Assembly: GCA_009733575.1 (NCBI GenBank)
Contig: ML769728.1
Span: forward strand, 1 to 64,000
Reading direction: 5' to 3'
DNA length: 64,000 nt
DNA from: Gymnopus androsaceus JB14
Taxonomy: Eukaryota > Basidiomycota > Agaricomycetes > Agaricales > Omphalotaceae
A program made the position numbers and the translations under genes. The notes beneath the pieces are model-generated. The model did no database searches and was not told the origin of the DNA. It saw only the letters and a list, made by a program, of their open reading frames with translations. The first letter of the stretch is position 1; the number at the start of each line of letters is the position of its first letter. Below, piece by piece: positions 46,039 through 55,389 of this stretch.

Positions 46039-47735
46039 TAATCCTAGGTTCTGTTAGTAACAAAACACGGTCAATAAGAGAACTATAGTGAGCTCAAGCT
46101 GATAGTTAAAATCTACCAAGGACCTATTCTACCCAAGAGGTTGCAGAGTAGCGGTACGCGCAATGGTACCATACTTAACTTTGTGAATGCGCCTCGATCA
46201 AAGTCCTATGCGCGGTATGGTGTAGCGAGGCAAGCTTGCTGGATAACAAGTTGCTGACCAAGGCAGATAAACGAGCCCACATACCAGTTATACTAGGCTA
46301 GGTCATTGAAGGATATACCCAAGGGATCGAAGTCTTAACGAGGCATCGCTTCCGGGATCAGCTCACTGAGGAGTCTAAACGACACTCAAGTTTATTAAAC
46401 GAAGCAAGGTAGACCAAGATGAGGAAGTACCCTAACAGGAGCCCTCAAAGTTGATGCTCGCTGGAAAGTGCCCAGGCAGATAGCCACGGCAGTCCAACGC
46501 GGCCACATGACCCACTTGCTGTAGCTACTTCTAGAGCACAGAAGGACCAAGGAGTGTTTCTATCCGAGCCTCAGTGTTTTACCAAGATCCATATGCTACC
46601 AGGCATCTAGACTCGAGACCGCACGGAACTAGGGATAATAACCAGTCTCCCATTGGCAAGGAAAAACATAGAAATACTTCCGAGGGCTGTTCTGCTAAAG
46701 GAACTGGCGAGCCTTGTAAAAAGGCAAATGACTCGAGTCGATTCGGACCAAAATCCCAAAAGTTGACCCAATCGAGGAAGACAAACGAACGAGGCAGGAA
46801 AACGTCGAGGCAAAACCATAGTATACATGCATATATGGACATTATTTATCTTTTTCTATTTTACTTACTCTGTTTCATCCTATCTCGCTCAGTTTCTCTC
46901 ATTTTCCTATTTTCATATATCTCGCTCAGTATATAAGGGTAGCTATTCTATCTCGGAATGACAAGTTAGACTTGATACCTGAAACACAGTTCTATCTTAG
47001 GACCTGTAGTGATTCGTACACGCTCAGACGCATCTGCATTGTCCTCTGCAACCTTTGAAATGGGTGGCCTTCTTGTAACCTCGATAATACTGAGGCTGTT
47101 CATTCTACTTCCCGACTATTAAGTCGAGCATTCCTGGTTTTCATCTCAAAGAGAGGTCACATCAGTCTTAGGACTGCAGGTGGAGCCTAACGTGCACACC
47201 TCGACAAGCCCATTGTTGATTAGGAAAGGTCTTGGACCCAAGTGTCGGCTTGGTCTAGTTTTAGGGAGGAAGCTTCTTGGAGTGTTACCTAGCTTTACCA
47301 ACAGATTCTACCCCTTGCCCGCTCTTCGCTGAGTGTGTTAAAAAACGCCTACTTGAGTGACTTGCACGGCGGTCATATAAGCTTGTTTAGGTAACTCGCG
47401 GGAATCCCTGAGAGTTGGAGTATCATTGCGCGGCGACATAAAGGCTCCCGAGATACGCAAAGTTGTTTGTTGAGTCAGCGTACTTGACCCATGCTTTGGT
47501 GTTTGCTTTCCCCTCGATTAGTTCAATGCGTCGTCGTACGTTAGTTGGCTTTTCAAAAACCTCCCTCCAAATATAAAACCTTGTTCATTGCGCACTATCT
47601 GTGTCAACTGTCAAGTGCTTTTCTCTTTGAATCAATTAGTTGAGGGAACCTTTGACAACCTCCTTCCTCGCATTAAATTAAACCTTTTAGATTGTATCTG
47701 ATTGGGGTGATTGTTGTTTGGTTGGTTTTCATACC
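46039..47735. other. Non-coding leader of the LTR element
   Basis: No coding sequence is supported on either strand. A plus-strand TATATAAGGG occurs near 46930 and the region is unusually rich in CGAG/CTCG motifs; it could contain an older inserted LTR, but I found neither a repeat partner nor a target duplication. Confidence 0.3.
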
Positions 47736-47737
47736 TA

Positions 47738-49358
47738 CTGTGGCTGCGGATAGTATCCGAACGCCGGAGTTTTTTTAACCATTTGTTGAATATCTCGCTC
47801 ACAATAGCCTCAAATTCCTTACTTTTTTTTTTGAAATAAAGTATATTGCAATATCTACAACTTCTCAACTTACACCTAAGAATTATAATAAGTTGTTGTT
47901 GAGATATGAGCAATACTAAGTGAACGTGTTTCAGAGTACCCGGCCCAGCGGGACCTGCTGGCGCAATTTTTTGGCAGCTCAGTTCAACAAACGTGTTGTT
48001 TCTCAACAACCACTGCTCCAATTGCTCTAATTTTTTATGGCTATACTCTACTATCATGCCTCATCTGACACCGACTAAACGGGCCCGAGTTGTCTTCATG
48101 CGGGAACACGAGAAAGCACCCTTCCGAAAAATTGCAGACACATTCGAAATCTCCCTTTCCACAGCACACGACACCTACAAACGCTATAAAGATGGTGATT
48201 TTTATCGAAAGGAGAATTGGAAGGGCCGTCCTCATAAAATGAGCAGCCACGATCTCCTTACTGCTCGCCGAAAACTGAATTCTGGTCAGGCTTGAAATGC
48301 TGCTGACCTTAAACGCCAGGAATTTCCCAGCATTTCGACGCGTACCGTACAGGAAACACTCTTGAAACATGGATTAAAGGGCCGGAGACGACGTAAAAAG
48401 TTTTTATTGATGAAGAAACATGCTGTTGCACGCAGAAAGTGGGCTGAAGAGCGGAAGAATTGGGATGTTGCACAATGGGGTCAGGTTGTTTTTTCAGATG
48501 AATCAAAATTCAACATCTGGGGGTCGGATGGGGTTCAGTACTGCCGTAGGAAGGATGGGCAGGCTTTTGAGAGAGGGAATGTGGACACCCAGGTGAAGCA
48601 TGGTGGCGGGAGTATCATGGTCTGGGGTTGTATGACATCTCGTGGGTTTGGGCGCCTGCAAAAAGTCAAAGGGATAATGAAAGCAGACCAGTATTGCCAT
48701 ATCTTGAAGGAGAGCTTCTTGGGAACCCTTGACGACCATGGACTTGATGTTTCAGAGGTTATTTTTCAGCAGGATAATGATCCAAAACACACTTCCAAGC
48801 TCGCGAAGAAGTGATTTGAGGATAACAATGTCAAAGTTCTCCCTTGGCCGGCAAATTCACCAGATATGAATATCATTGAACGTGCCTGGGGTGAGCTGGA
48901 ACGACGTGTACGCCAGCGGGGATGACAGCCATCATCAAAGGAGGAGGTATGGGAAATTTTGCAGGAGGAATGGGAGAGATTGGGAGATGAATACTGTGCA
49001 ACTCTGTACCAAGGGATGAACCATCGGATTGGTGCTTTGCGATCAGTTAGGGGATGGTACACAAAGTATTAACATGTGTATAAATTTGGATCTTGAATGT
49101 TGTTTGCGTTGCCCAAATATAATGCATTTTTTCTTACTGCATATGCAGCGGCCCGGGTACTCCGAAATGCGTTCACTTAGCATTGCTCATATCTCAGCAA
49201 CAACTTATTATTATTCTTAGGTGTGAGTTGAAAAGTTGTTGATATTGTAATATACTTTATTTCAAAAAAAAGAAGTAAGGAGTATGAGGCTGTTGTGAGC
49301 GAGATAGTCAACAAATGGTTAAAAAACTCCGGCGTTCGGATACTATCCGCAGCCACAG
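47738..49358 (+). mobile_element. Tc1-like transposon, 1.62 kb
   Basis: The ends CTGTGGCTGCGGATAGTATC and its inverse at 49358 begin terminal inverted repeats of about 210 bp, flanked by TA (47736-47737, 49359-49360). One transposase frame lies between. It sits inside the LTR element, a few bases beyond the leader ORF stop at 49369. Confidence 0.92.
48056..49072 (+). pseudogene. Tc1-family DD34E transposase with three TGA codons
   Basis: A single frame of 338 codons runs from MPHLTPTKRARVVFMREHEK to WYTKY. It has an N-terminal helix-turn-helix pair (FRKIADTFEISLSTAHDTYK), a GRPHK-type linker (GRPHKMS), then the catalytic core: FSDESKFN with the first Asp, QQDNDPKHT with the second, and SPDMNIIE with the Glu. 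Thirty-four residues separate the second Asp from the Glu. In-frame TGAs at 48293, 48812 and 48923 are each one transition from CGA or TGG; the second is at the conserved Trp after KK. Otherwise the protein is full length, so inactivation is recent. Confidence 0.88.
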
Positions 49359-49368
49359 TAGCACAAAT

Positions 49369-50091
49369 CTAACTCATCAGCAAAGTTACTACCTCAGATA
49401 GTTTGCGTATTGGGGTAGGATCACGGATCCTATCCCATTTGGCCATTGGTATGACCTGACTTTCGTCAAATGTCGCAGGGCGTTGACGAATGTAATGAAC
49501 ATTTGTGTCGGAGGCCAAGCCCAGACGACTGGTAGCTGTGGCTACCGGTTCACGATTCTTAATTCCTGACGAAATGTCAGGAATTGAGGTCGCAATCCCA
49601 GAATGGTGGTCACTCAGTTCCACCGGCAATATTTGGGGTCTCATCACCACAGGCGACGTTGATCTTGAACGGGATGTAGATTCTACTTCCGAGTGCAATT
49701 GAATTCCAGGAGGAGTTCCTGGAGTCATTGTATTCACCAACATATCCATGAGTTTTGAAAACTCACGGGCTACGTTTATGCTTGTTTCTTGTGCTTCTGC
49801 ACAGGCATGAGTGATGTTTCTCATCTGTTGAAGGAATTCAACAGACAAGGAGAGGTCGGAACTGAACGGCTCCAAGGGAGCATTCCTTTTTGACACTAGA
49901 TTAGTGTCACTCTGCCACGTATGCTCGGGAGCATGTGTGTTCGAGTTGTTGACAATGTTTCGAACGTCGTCGCGGTTGTGGAGAGAATCGTAACAATTTT
50001 CGGACTCGTAGGTGGACTTGGTCATAGGACTGGGTTTTGTGAAATTAAAAAACTTTAATTTCGATCGCGCAAAGTTATGCTTTGATGTCAC
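49369..50091 (-). CDS. Leader ORF of the LTR element, unrecognised
   Basis: A 240-codon frame just inside the 5' LTR (alternative start MTKSTYESEN at 50025). It is polar, Ser/Thr-rich, with a helical block VEFLQQMRNITHACAEAQET and a stretch STSRSRSTSP. No domain recognised. It ends with TAG at 49369-49371, and the Tc1 insertion lies next to this stop. The position fits an N-terminal part of Gag or a separate small structural protein. Confidence 0.4.
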   Translation of the reverse strand: MTSKHNFARSKLKFFNFTKPSPMTKSTYESENCYDSLHNRDDVRNIVNNSNTHAPEHTWQSDTNLVSKRNAPLEPFSSDLSLSVEFLQQMRNITHACAEAQETSINVAREFSKLMDMLVNTMTPGTPPGIQLHSEVESTSRSRSTSPVVMRPQILPVELSDHHSGIATSIPDISSGIKNREPVATATSRLGLASDTNVHYIRQRPATFDESQVIPMAKWDRIRDPTPIRKLSEVVTLLMS

Positions 50092-50152
50092 TTGTGTTTA
50101 GCACAAGTAAAGAACACGGAATACGAAGAGTATTGCAAAATGTTCAAAAAAG

Positions 50153-50345
50153 TATAAGACCTCGGTGAGGTCAGAGCTTACTTTCACCCAAAAGAACACA
50201 ACTGGACTGTATATTGTCTAGGTATTCTCGGCGGGTGATGGTGTAAAGCTAAAGTACGAGTGACATAAAGTGACATTTATATAGTAACATGAATGAATTA
50301 AAAGATAACATAACAATGTATCCATAAGGGAACGGGGGCGTTACA
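50153..50345 (-). repeat. 5' long terminal repeat
   Basis: 193 bp, paired with 41264-41456. I saw no clear tRNA-primed binding site just downstream on the minus strand (the sequence there is CTTTTTTGAACATTTTGC). Confidence 0.92.
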
Positions 50346-51083
50346 AAAATGCACTGTGTCAATGCTAGCAGAAGAGGAAGTGGATTTTGCCACTGGATGA
50401 GCAGGAGATGCAGGCTTTGCAGAGGTAGCAGCCACATCAGAGGAAGCATGCGCTGTAGCAGGAGGTGTATTTTCAAGCTGCTTCCCAGCTGAGGTGAAAA
50501 ATTGGTATTTAGCAAATGTGCAATGGAAAAGCGAAATTGACCAACCAAGCAATGTGAGAAGGTCACCAACTGCGCTGGATGACAGCCGATAGCTAGGAGT
50601 TTGCTTAGCATGAGCTGGAGAGTTATCTAGAATTAATATTTAAAAAACTTGGAACGCCGCGTCAGATATGAAGGTGCCCTACTGATCAATGCCAGAACAG
50701 ATTGAGAAACCATGTCGGGGCCTTCTTCACAATGCTCGGAGGCGTCCGTAGGGTTAATAACAATAGTTTCTTGGAAAACAGCTTTCATTGTTGGAATTTT
50801 GGATAGGCAGATGCACGTCGAAAAATGGTAATACATCATTTGACTGGCTGGTTGAAATATCTGAACCACTAAAGCAAAAAGCCAATCAAAACAAATCAAA
50901 ATGCATAAAAATCAAATGAGAACATGTAAAAGCCAAATGAAAACGGATAAAACATAAATACCACTTACCCAAAACCATCTTCGACGTAGCTTCCCCTCCA
51001 CAGAGCTCAGTGATGAAGGTTGCAAAAGAAGAGATGACAGGTATGTTATTTGTCATATGTCATTTGTCATATGTATGTTTCAC

Positions 51084-52090
51084 ATGTCAACAATAGAAGA
51101 TTCACAACTCGAACTTCCAACTACACCTCAAAACAGCAACCAGCAAAATGAAGGTGGGCGTTCAGCTCTTGAGGCCGTGGAGCAAGAGTGGGAGAATTTT
51201 GATGAAGGGGTCCATTCTGCCTTCGGTAAGTTGCTTAAACATTATTTTTATAAATTACAATCTCACTCTATATTGAAATAGGCCTTTTACGTGCGGTCAT
51301 GGACTCTCCTCACTATGTCAATTGTTCAGCTACACCCTCTGGCGAGGTTTCTGCCTCTCTATTCAGTACACCCACTCGCGCACAAACCGAGGTTTCTGCC
51401 TCTATATTCAGTACGCCCACTCACGCACGAACCGTTGCTCTGAGCCCTCCTGTTGCTCCCAAGGCCATTGCTGCTGCACCTACTCCCAAGCATGCCACTG
51501 CTGCACCTGTGTCTCCAAAGAAGCCCATCACAGCCTCTAGCCCAGCTGTTGTCCCTGGCGGATGCTTCCAAATACCTCCATCTTCTTCTTCTCCTGCAAT
51601 TGCAGCACCTGCACCTCTCACCAGAGCTTATGTTCTGTACAACGGCCATGACCATATGGATGGAGTCTTTACTTCTTACCATACCATGGAGCAGATCAAC
51701 GGACTTGATCAGTATGTCCGCGGCTATCCCAATGCAGTTTTCAAGGCCTTCAATAACATTGAACAGGCTCGATTGCACTACAAAGAGGCCAAATGCACTG
51801 GGGTTATCCAGCTCTTGAAGCAGGACCCGCAACCAGATGATATTTATATTGTTGTGCAAGGAGTAAGGCCTGGGGTTTATCTTCATTGGTGAGTCTCTCT
51901 CTTTTTATAGCAGCACATTTTGCTGATGTATTGCTAACGCAGCAGTACATTGATGGCTGCTGGTCTTGCCTGGCATGGCAGTGTAGCCATGGTCACAACT
52001 GGGATGGCATCGCAGGGCCAAGCAATACTTACCCAATGGACTAATGAAGGAAAATTTAGGCATCTCCCTATGAATTGGCAATTTGTTTAG
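51084..52090 (+). CDS. Protein with RNase H1 N-terminal / viroplasmin-like domain
   Basis: Three exons splice in frame: 51084-51225, 51282-51888, and from 51943 (or 51946) to TAG 52088-52090. The N-terminus is acidic (EAVEQEWENFDEGVHSAF). A long low-complexity part of Ala, Pro, Ser and Thr follows, with an internal duplication (EVSAS(L/I)FSTPT twice). Then comes AYVLYNGHDHMDGVFTSY and RGYPNAVFKAFNNIEQA, matching the small domain found at the N-terminus of RNase H1 and in caulimovirus P6, which binds RNA/DNA hybrids or dsRNA. A second partial copy begins IYIVVQGVRPGVYLH across the last intron. No RNase H catalytic domain follows. No stop interrupts it, so it may be intact. Its ATG lies only 27 bp from that of the divergent charged-tail gene. 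Confidence 0.6.
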
Positions 52091-52312
52091 CTGGGTCAAA
52101 CAATTCTTTTATGCCATACAATCACTTTGCACTTTGCTATTATCTTGAACTCGCTACATCTACGTGCTGAATAAAATCTTGACTTTCTATCTGCTTCTTA
52201 TTGTAAGTTTGAAGATATAAGCTTATAATTGGGTTGCTATTGACACGCTCACAAGTATGTATCAATACACATTTGTGAACATTGAGCGTAACTTACTCCT
52301 GCCTTTGCAGGT

Positions 52313-52612
52313 ATGTACAACTACACGTTTGCAAATGTTGAGCCTAACCTAGTAGTACCAGAACCTCTCTACGATTTCACCCTGCATATTGCCATCATTG
52401 GGGCCTTCCAATCCAACTCACCAGGCGCCCTTGCACATACTTTACCCCCAAATTGCATCAGGCCCATAATTTTTCATGTGGTTGCTACAAAAGAAAGGGA
52501 TGAAGAGAGCTTGCTGAGGAAAGATGGGCATAACAGACCTCATATGCTTGCTTTTGGCCTTCTGAAGAATAGCAGTTCGGTTTCTACTTTGTTATTAGTA
52601 GATAGCCAGTGA
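52313..52612 (+). CDS. Small ORF, unrecognised
   Basis: A 99-codon frame (YNYTFANVEPNLVVPEPLYD) with balanced composition. The sequence just upstream (52256-52300) is a diverged copy of its first bases, suggesting a short tandem duplication. It could be an exon of the preceding gene or a separate product. Family unknown. Confidence 0.25.
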   Translation: MYNYTFANVEPNLVVPEPLYDFTLHIAIIGAFQSNSPGALAHTLPPNCIRPIIFHVVATKERDEESLLRKDGHNRPHMLAFGLLKNSSSVSTLLLVDSQ

Positions 52613-53277
52613 ACAAACACTATTGCAAACTCACTTAAGATAATACCTCCTGGATGCCTCCCTTTGACACTCTCAAGCTTTGACTTTTTCATGGTCATTA
52701 AAGCCAGCTCGTTTCCTAAATTTCACAAGTTAGAGTGATGTGAGCAGAAATTCGAGTGTTAATTGATATTGACTTGGCCATCCGGGCACTGTTTTTGGCA
52801 TTGTACGTAGCCTTATTCCTGTAGATGGTTGGTACAATAAGAGATCAAAGAGAACCGTACACACTTGCATCGGTTCCAGCGAGAATAGTCAATGCGCTTG
52901 CCTCGCATCACTTTAGTCTGCTCAATGTCTGTCCATCTGGATTTTTTGATTGCAGAGTGGGAGCGTAGACAAGCCATGAGTGGTAAGTATTTTGAGTGAG
53001 CAAGGTAAGATAGCAACAGAAGTCTGAGTCAGAGGGATGCTGGAAGTTGAGAAGAAAGCAGAGTAGGATCATTATTGATTGCAGGTGTCTTTTTGTTTTG
53101 TTCTTAGCGTTTCACAAGCAAGCCTAAATAAATTCTTGTACGCCCATCCCAATCCTCCGTGTGGTAGTTTAGTATCTTATTATGTAGGTAACAATGCCTG
53201 GTATTCTTGGTAAAAACCTCAGATTTAAACAATAAGTAATGGGGTTTGAATTTGGGATTTATATCCATAAACCTTGT
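52613..53277. other. Spacer between the two mobile units
   Basis: No gene recognised. It should contain the outer end of the viroplasmin/charged-tail unit, but I found no inverted or shared motif that marks it. Confidence 0.3.
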
Positions 53278-53462
53278 GTTATGAGTGCATACACATTTTG
53301 TACCTTCGCGTTTCTGTGCTGCTACAGGCCTATTTTATAGCTGTACTTGATGGTACTCGCTCACTCATGCATAGGTATATATATAAACTTCATTATGGTA
53401 CTATATACAATGACATTTCATGGACAATTTCGCCGTAAGGCCAAAAATCAAAGCAACGGTAC

Positions 53463-55141
53463 TTAGACGTCAACCTTCAGCAGCTCCAACACAACCTCCC
53501 ACAACTTCTCCCAGTATGCTGACCATTTCTGCATCTGTTGGGGGGTAGCTCGTTCTTTGAACTCCTTATCCAAGTAAAATCTGTTGTGATACCAGCGAGC
53601 CAAGCCAGCTGGAAGGAAGAACACCATGGACAATCAATGCTCATGAGCAGCCACAGGAGTGTTGGAATGAGGGATGCAGGCAGAAGGAAGATACATTGTC
53701 GAGCCAGCAGGAAATTCGAATATAAGGCCCAATGACCATGCTATGAGATGACCTCCGCGGGTGTAGTCAAAGAGACCAATGCAGTGTATAGAGCACATGT
53801 GAAAGAAAAGGTTCCAGAAGTCGTTATGGATGAAGCTGCATGCATTGTGCAGATTGAAATGGCACGCCAGATAGCAGCAATCGTCAAACGTGCACTCAAT
53901 TTGCGGGTTGTAAACATCAACGATCTGCTTGTCGAGATTGACAGCAAAAGCATGGAGTTTTGGAAAGAAATCTCAAAGGCCGCGATCAACAAAGGTAGCA
54001 ATGCTCTGAATGGCAGGGTTCGCAAGGACCTTTTGGATGGCCTTGGCATTGCATGCAATGTTGGTGTACAAGCCAGGCATGGCCCTACCCCCCCCCCCCC
54101 CCAAATCTGTACCCACAAGGAAGGCTGATGTGTCCTCCACGCTGGTGATTCTTCTGGGCATCAGCAACCTTGACACTGCTGTACATCTCCTCAAGTGCTG
54201 CATCGGCCACACAAAGAGTACTGGCCCAACTGCTGCCCATAAGACCCATGTGGTGAGCCATGATTCGGCAGTTGTCCTGCATCTTTACAACCCGACTTTT
54301 CCTAGGCATTGTTAGCTCATCTCTAGAATGAAGGGCTCCGGCTGCTCACCCATTAGCTTTGATCAGAGTAAGGCCAGAGATACTGAGGGCTTCCGTGCTC
54401 AAATATACCTTTGGGCTATACGGCGTCCTAATCCCTGATCAACACCCACTGGGAATAACATTAGCGGCCAGAGCAACTAGAGTCGCAGACAACTCGGCAG
54501 CAGCAACGTGTTTATGAGCATGGATTTTAGTGGCACTGCCAGACGCCTTTAGTACCCCTGCCTCCGCTCCGCCCGTGTTTCCCAATACTTCGCCCTCTTC
54601 TTCAGATTTTGGAGGGGCTTAGCGGGCAAGGCAGCTACCAGCGTGGCCAGCCGAGTGTGTTTTGAGGCCAGAGAAGGAAGAGCAGGGATGGACATGAGAT
54701 TGGATAGGGGCCAAGTATTGAGTGGCACTGGCTGTCTAGAGGGAAAGATGTAGGTTTTGAGTGGGACCACCTCATCTGTATCAGCAATCTTGAAGGCTCT
54801 TTCTTGCTCGGAGAGGCCTTCAATGAGTAGCATTTTAGGATCCCTGGGGATTTCAATGACTTTGGTGCTGGGAACATAGTAAGGGCTGAATGTTTTATTA
54901 TTTCGAAGCATACGGTTGGTATCTGTTAGGTTATGAGTTAGTGTACGCTTTATGCTAAGTATGACGCGTAAAAGATAGGTAAAATGCGTGTTCAGCCTCC
55001 GCCAAGACCGGGGTTGCATCCAGCGCCTGCCTTAGCATCCAAAGTTGGGATGGCAGTTGAAGAAGTGTTAAATAAAAAGAGTTTCAAATGGTACTTACAT
55101 TGCGTCTCCACCATGTCGACTGGTTGTTTGCACTTGCCCAT
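53463..55141 (-). pseudogene. TET/JBP-like 2-oxoglutarate dioxygenase, broken
   Basis: The gene starts near MGKCKQPVDMVETQ (55141, GTAAGT donor just after). It continues with RMLRNNKTFSPYYVPSTKV and VVPLKTYIFPSRQ, then a core at 54170-53463: AMPGLYTNIACNAKAI, ACHFNLHNACSFIHND with an HxD pair (His and Asp of HND), GGHLIAWSLGLIFEFPAGST, and PHSNTPV with the distal metal His. The family then has Arg, which binds 2-oxoglutarate; here that codon is TGA 53634-53636. Another TGA lies at 53973-53975, and the frame changes near 54165, close to a C run at 54089-54102. Active members oxidise 5-methylcytosine. This copy cannot. Confidence 0.65.
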
Positions 55142-55389
55142 GGCAGTTGAGAAGAAGGAATAAAACATACGGAAACATGTGGCACTTTTCATTGCTCAGT
55201 CATCACGCACGCGCACTAAGGACTTGGAAACTCTATTCAATGTGCTTAGCTCTTGTTTAGCTTCATGCTGCTCTCAGCCTGATTATGGCACCTCAGCCTT
55301 GACCGAATGCCACAAAATCATTCTCTTTGTGCGCGCCTAGCCATGGGCTCCAGGGTTCTGTTTCTTCTCAGCATTGAGCAGCAGGCGGC

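Larger units (their letters stand above)
41264..50345 (-). mobile_element. Gag-bearing LTR retrotransposon without recognisable pol
   Basis: Two 193-bp direct repeats bound the element and a perfect 5-bp duplication, AAAAT, flanks it (41259-41263 and 50346-50350). On the minus strand the LTR starts TGTAACGCC and ends GGTCTTATA. A purine tract precedes the 3' LTR. Between the LTRs are a leader ORF, a Tc1 insertion, a gag frame, and two long ORFs. I found no protease, RT, RNase H or integrase motif in any frame. Without the Tc1 insertion the element is about 7.46 kb. It therefore resembles a non-autonomous, gag-coding element that needs enzymes in trans. Confidence 0.85.
39618..51056 (-). pseudogene. 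Charged-tail protein gene (copy B), split by an LTR element
   Basis: The gene begins near ATG 51056 (MTNNIPVISSF). Exons follow across GTAAGT..TTTAG, GTAGGG..TCTAG and GTTGGT..CTCAG introns to an Ala/Ser/Pro-rich stretch ending IDTVHF at 50351. The LTR element intervenes. The same frame resumes at 41258 with PEPAGGTTGHVSSE, then a nuclear-signal-like LPKRKKGAL, a helical region (ITKAVRTFVEQTEEL), further spliced exons (ELHQQYNDEKDEEQK, FMRKHFSVSVQELVC), the IEGW..AWKSGEAHWR segment shared with copy A, and an acidic then Lys-rich tail to the stop near 39618. Two in-frame TGAs lie at 40188-40190 and 39918-39920. No known domain recognised. It forms a divergent pair with 51084-52090. Confidence 0.55.

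Noticed and set aside
46039..47735. A nested solo LTR in the leader of the LTR element
   Set aside because: It has a TATA-like motif, but no second copy, no TG..CA boundary and no target duplication could be found.
53748..54128. 126-codon plus-strand ORF
   Set aside because: It is the antisense of the TET/JBP-like core, whose minus-strand reading contains the conserved motifs.
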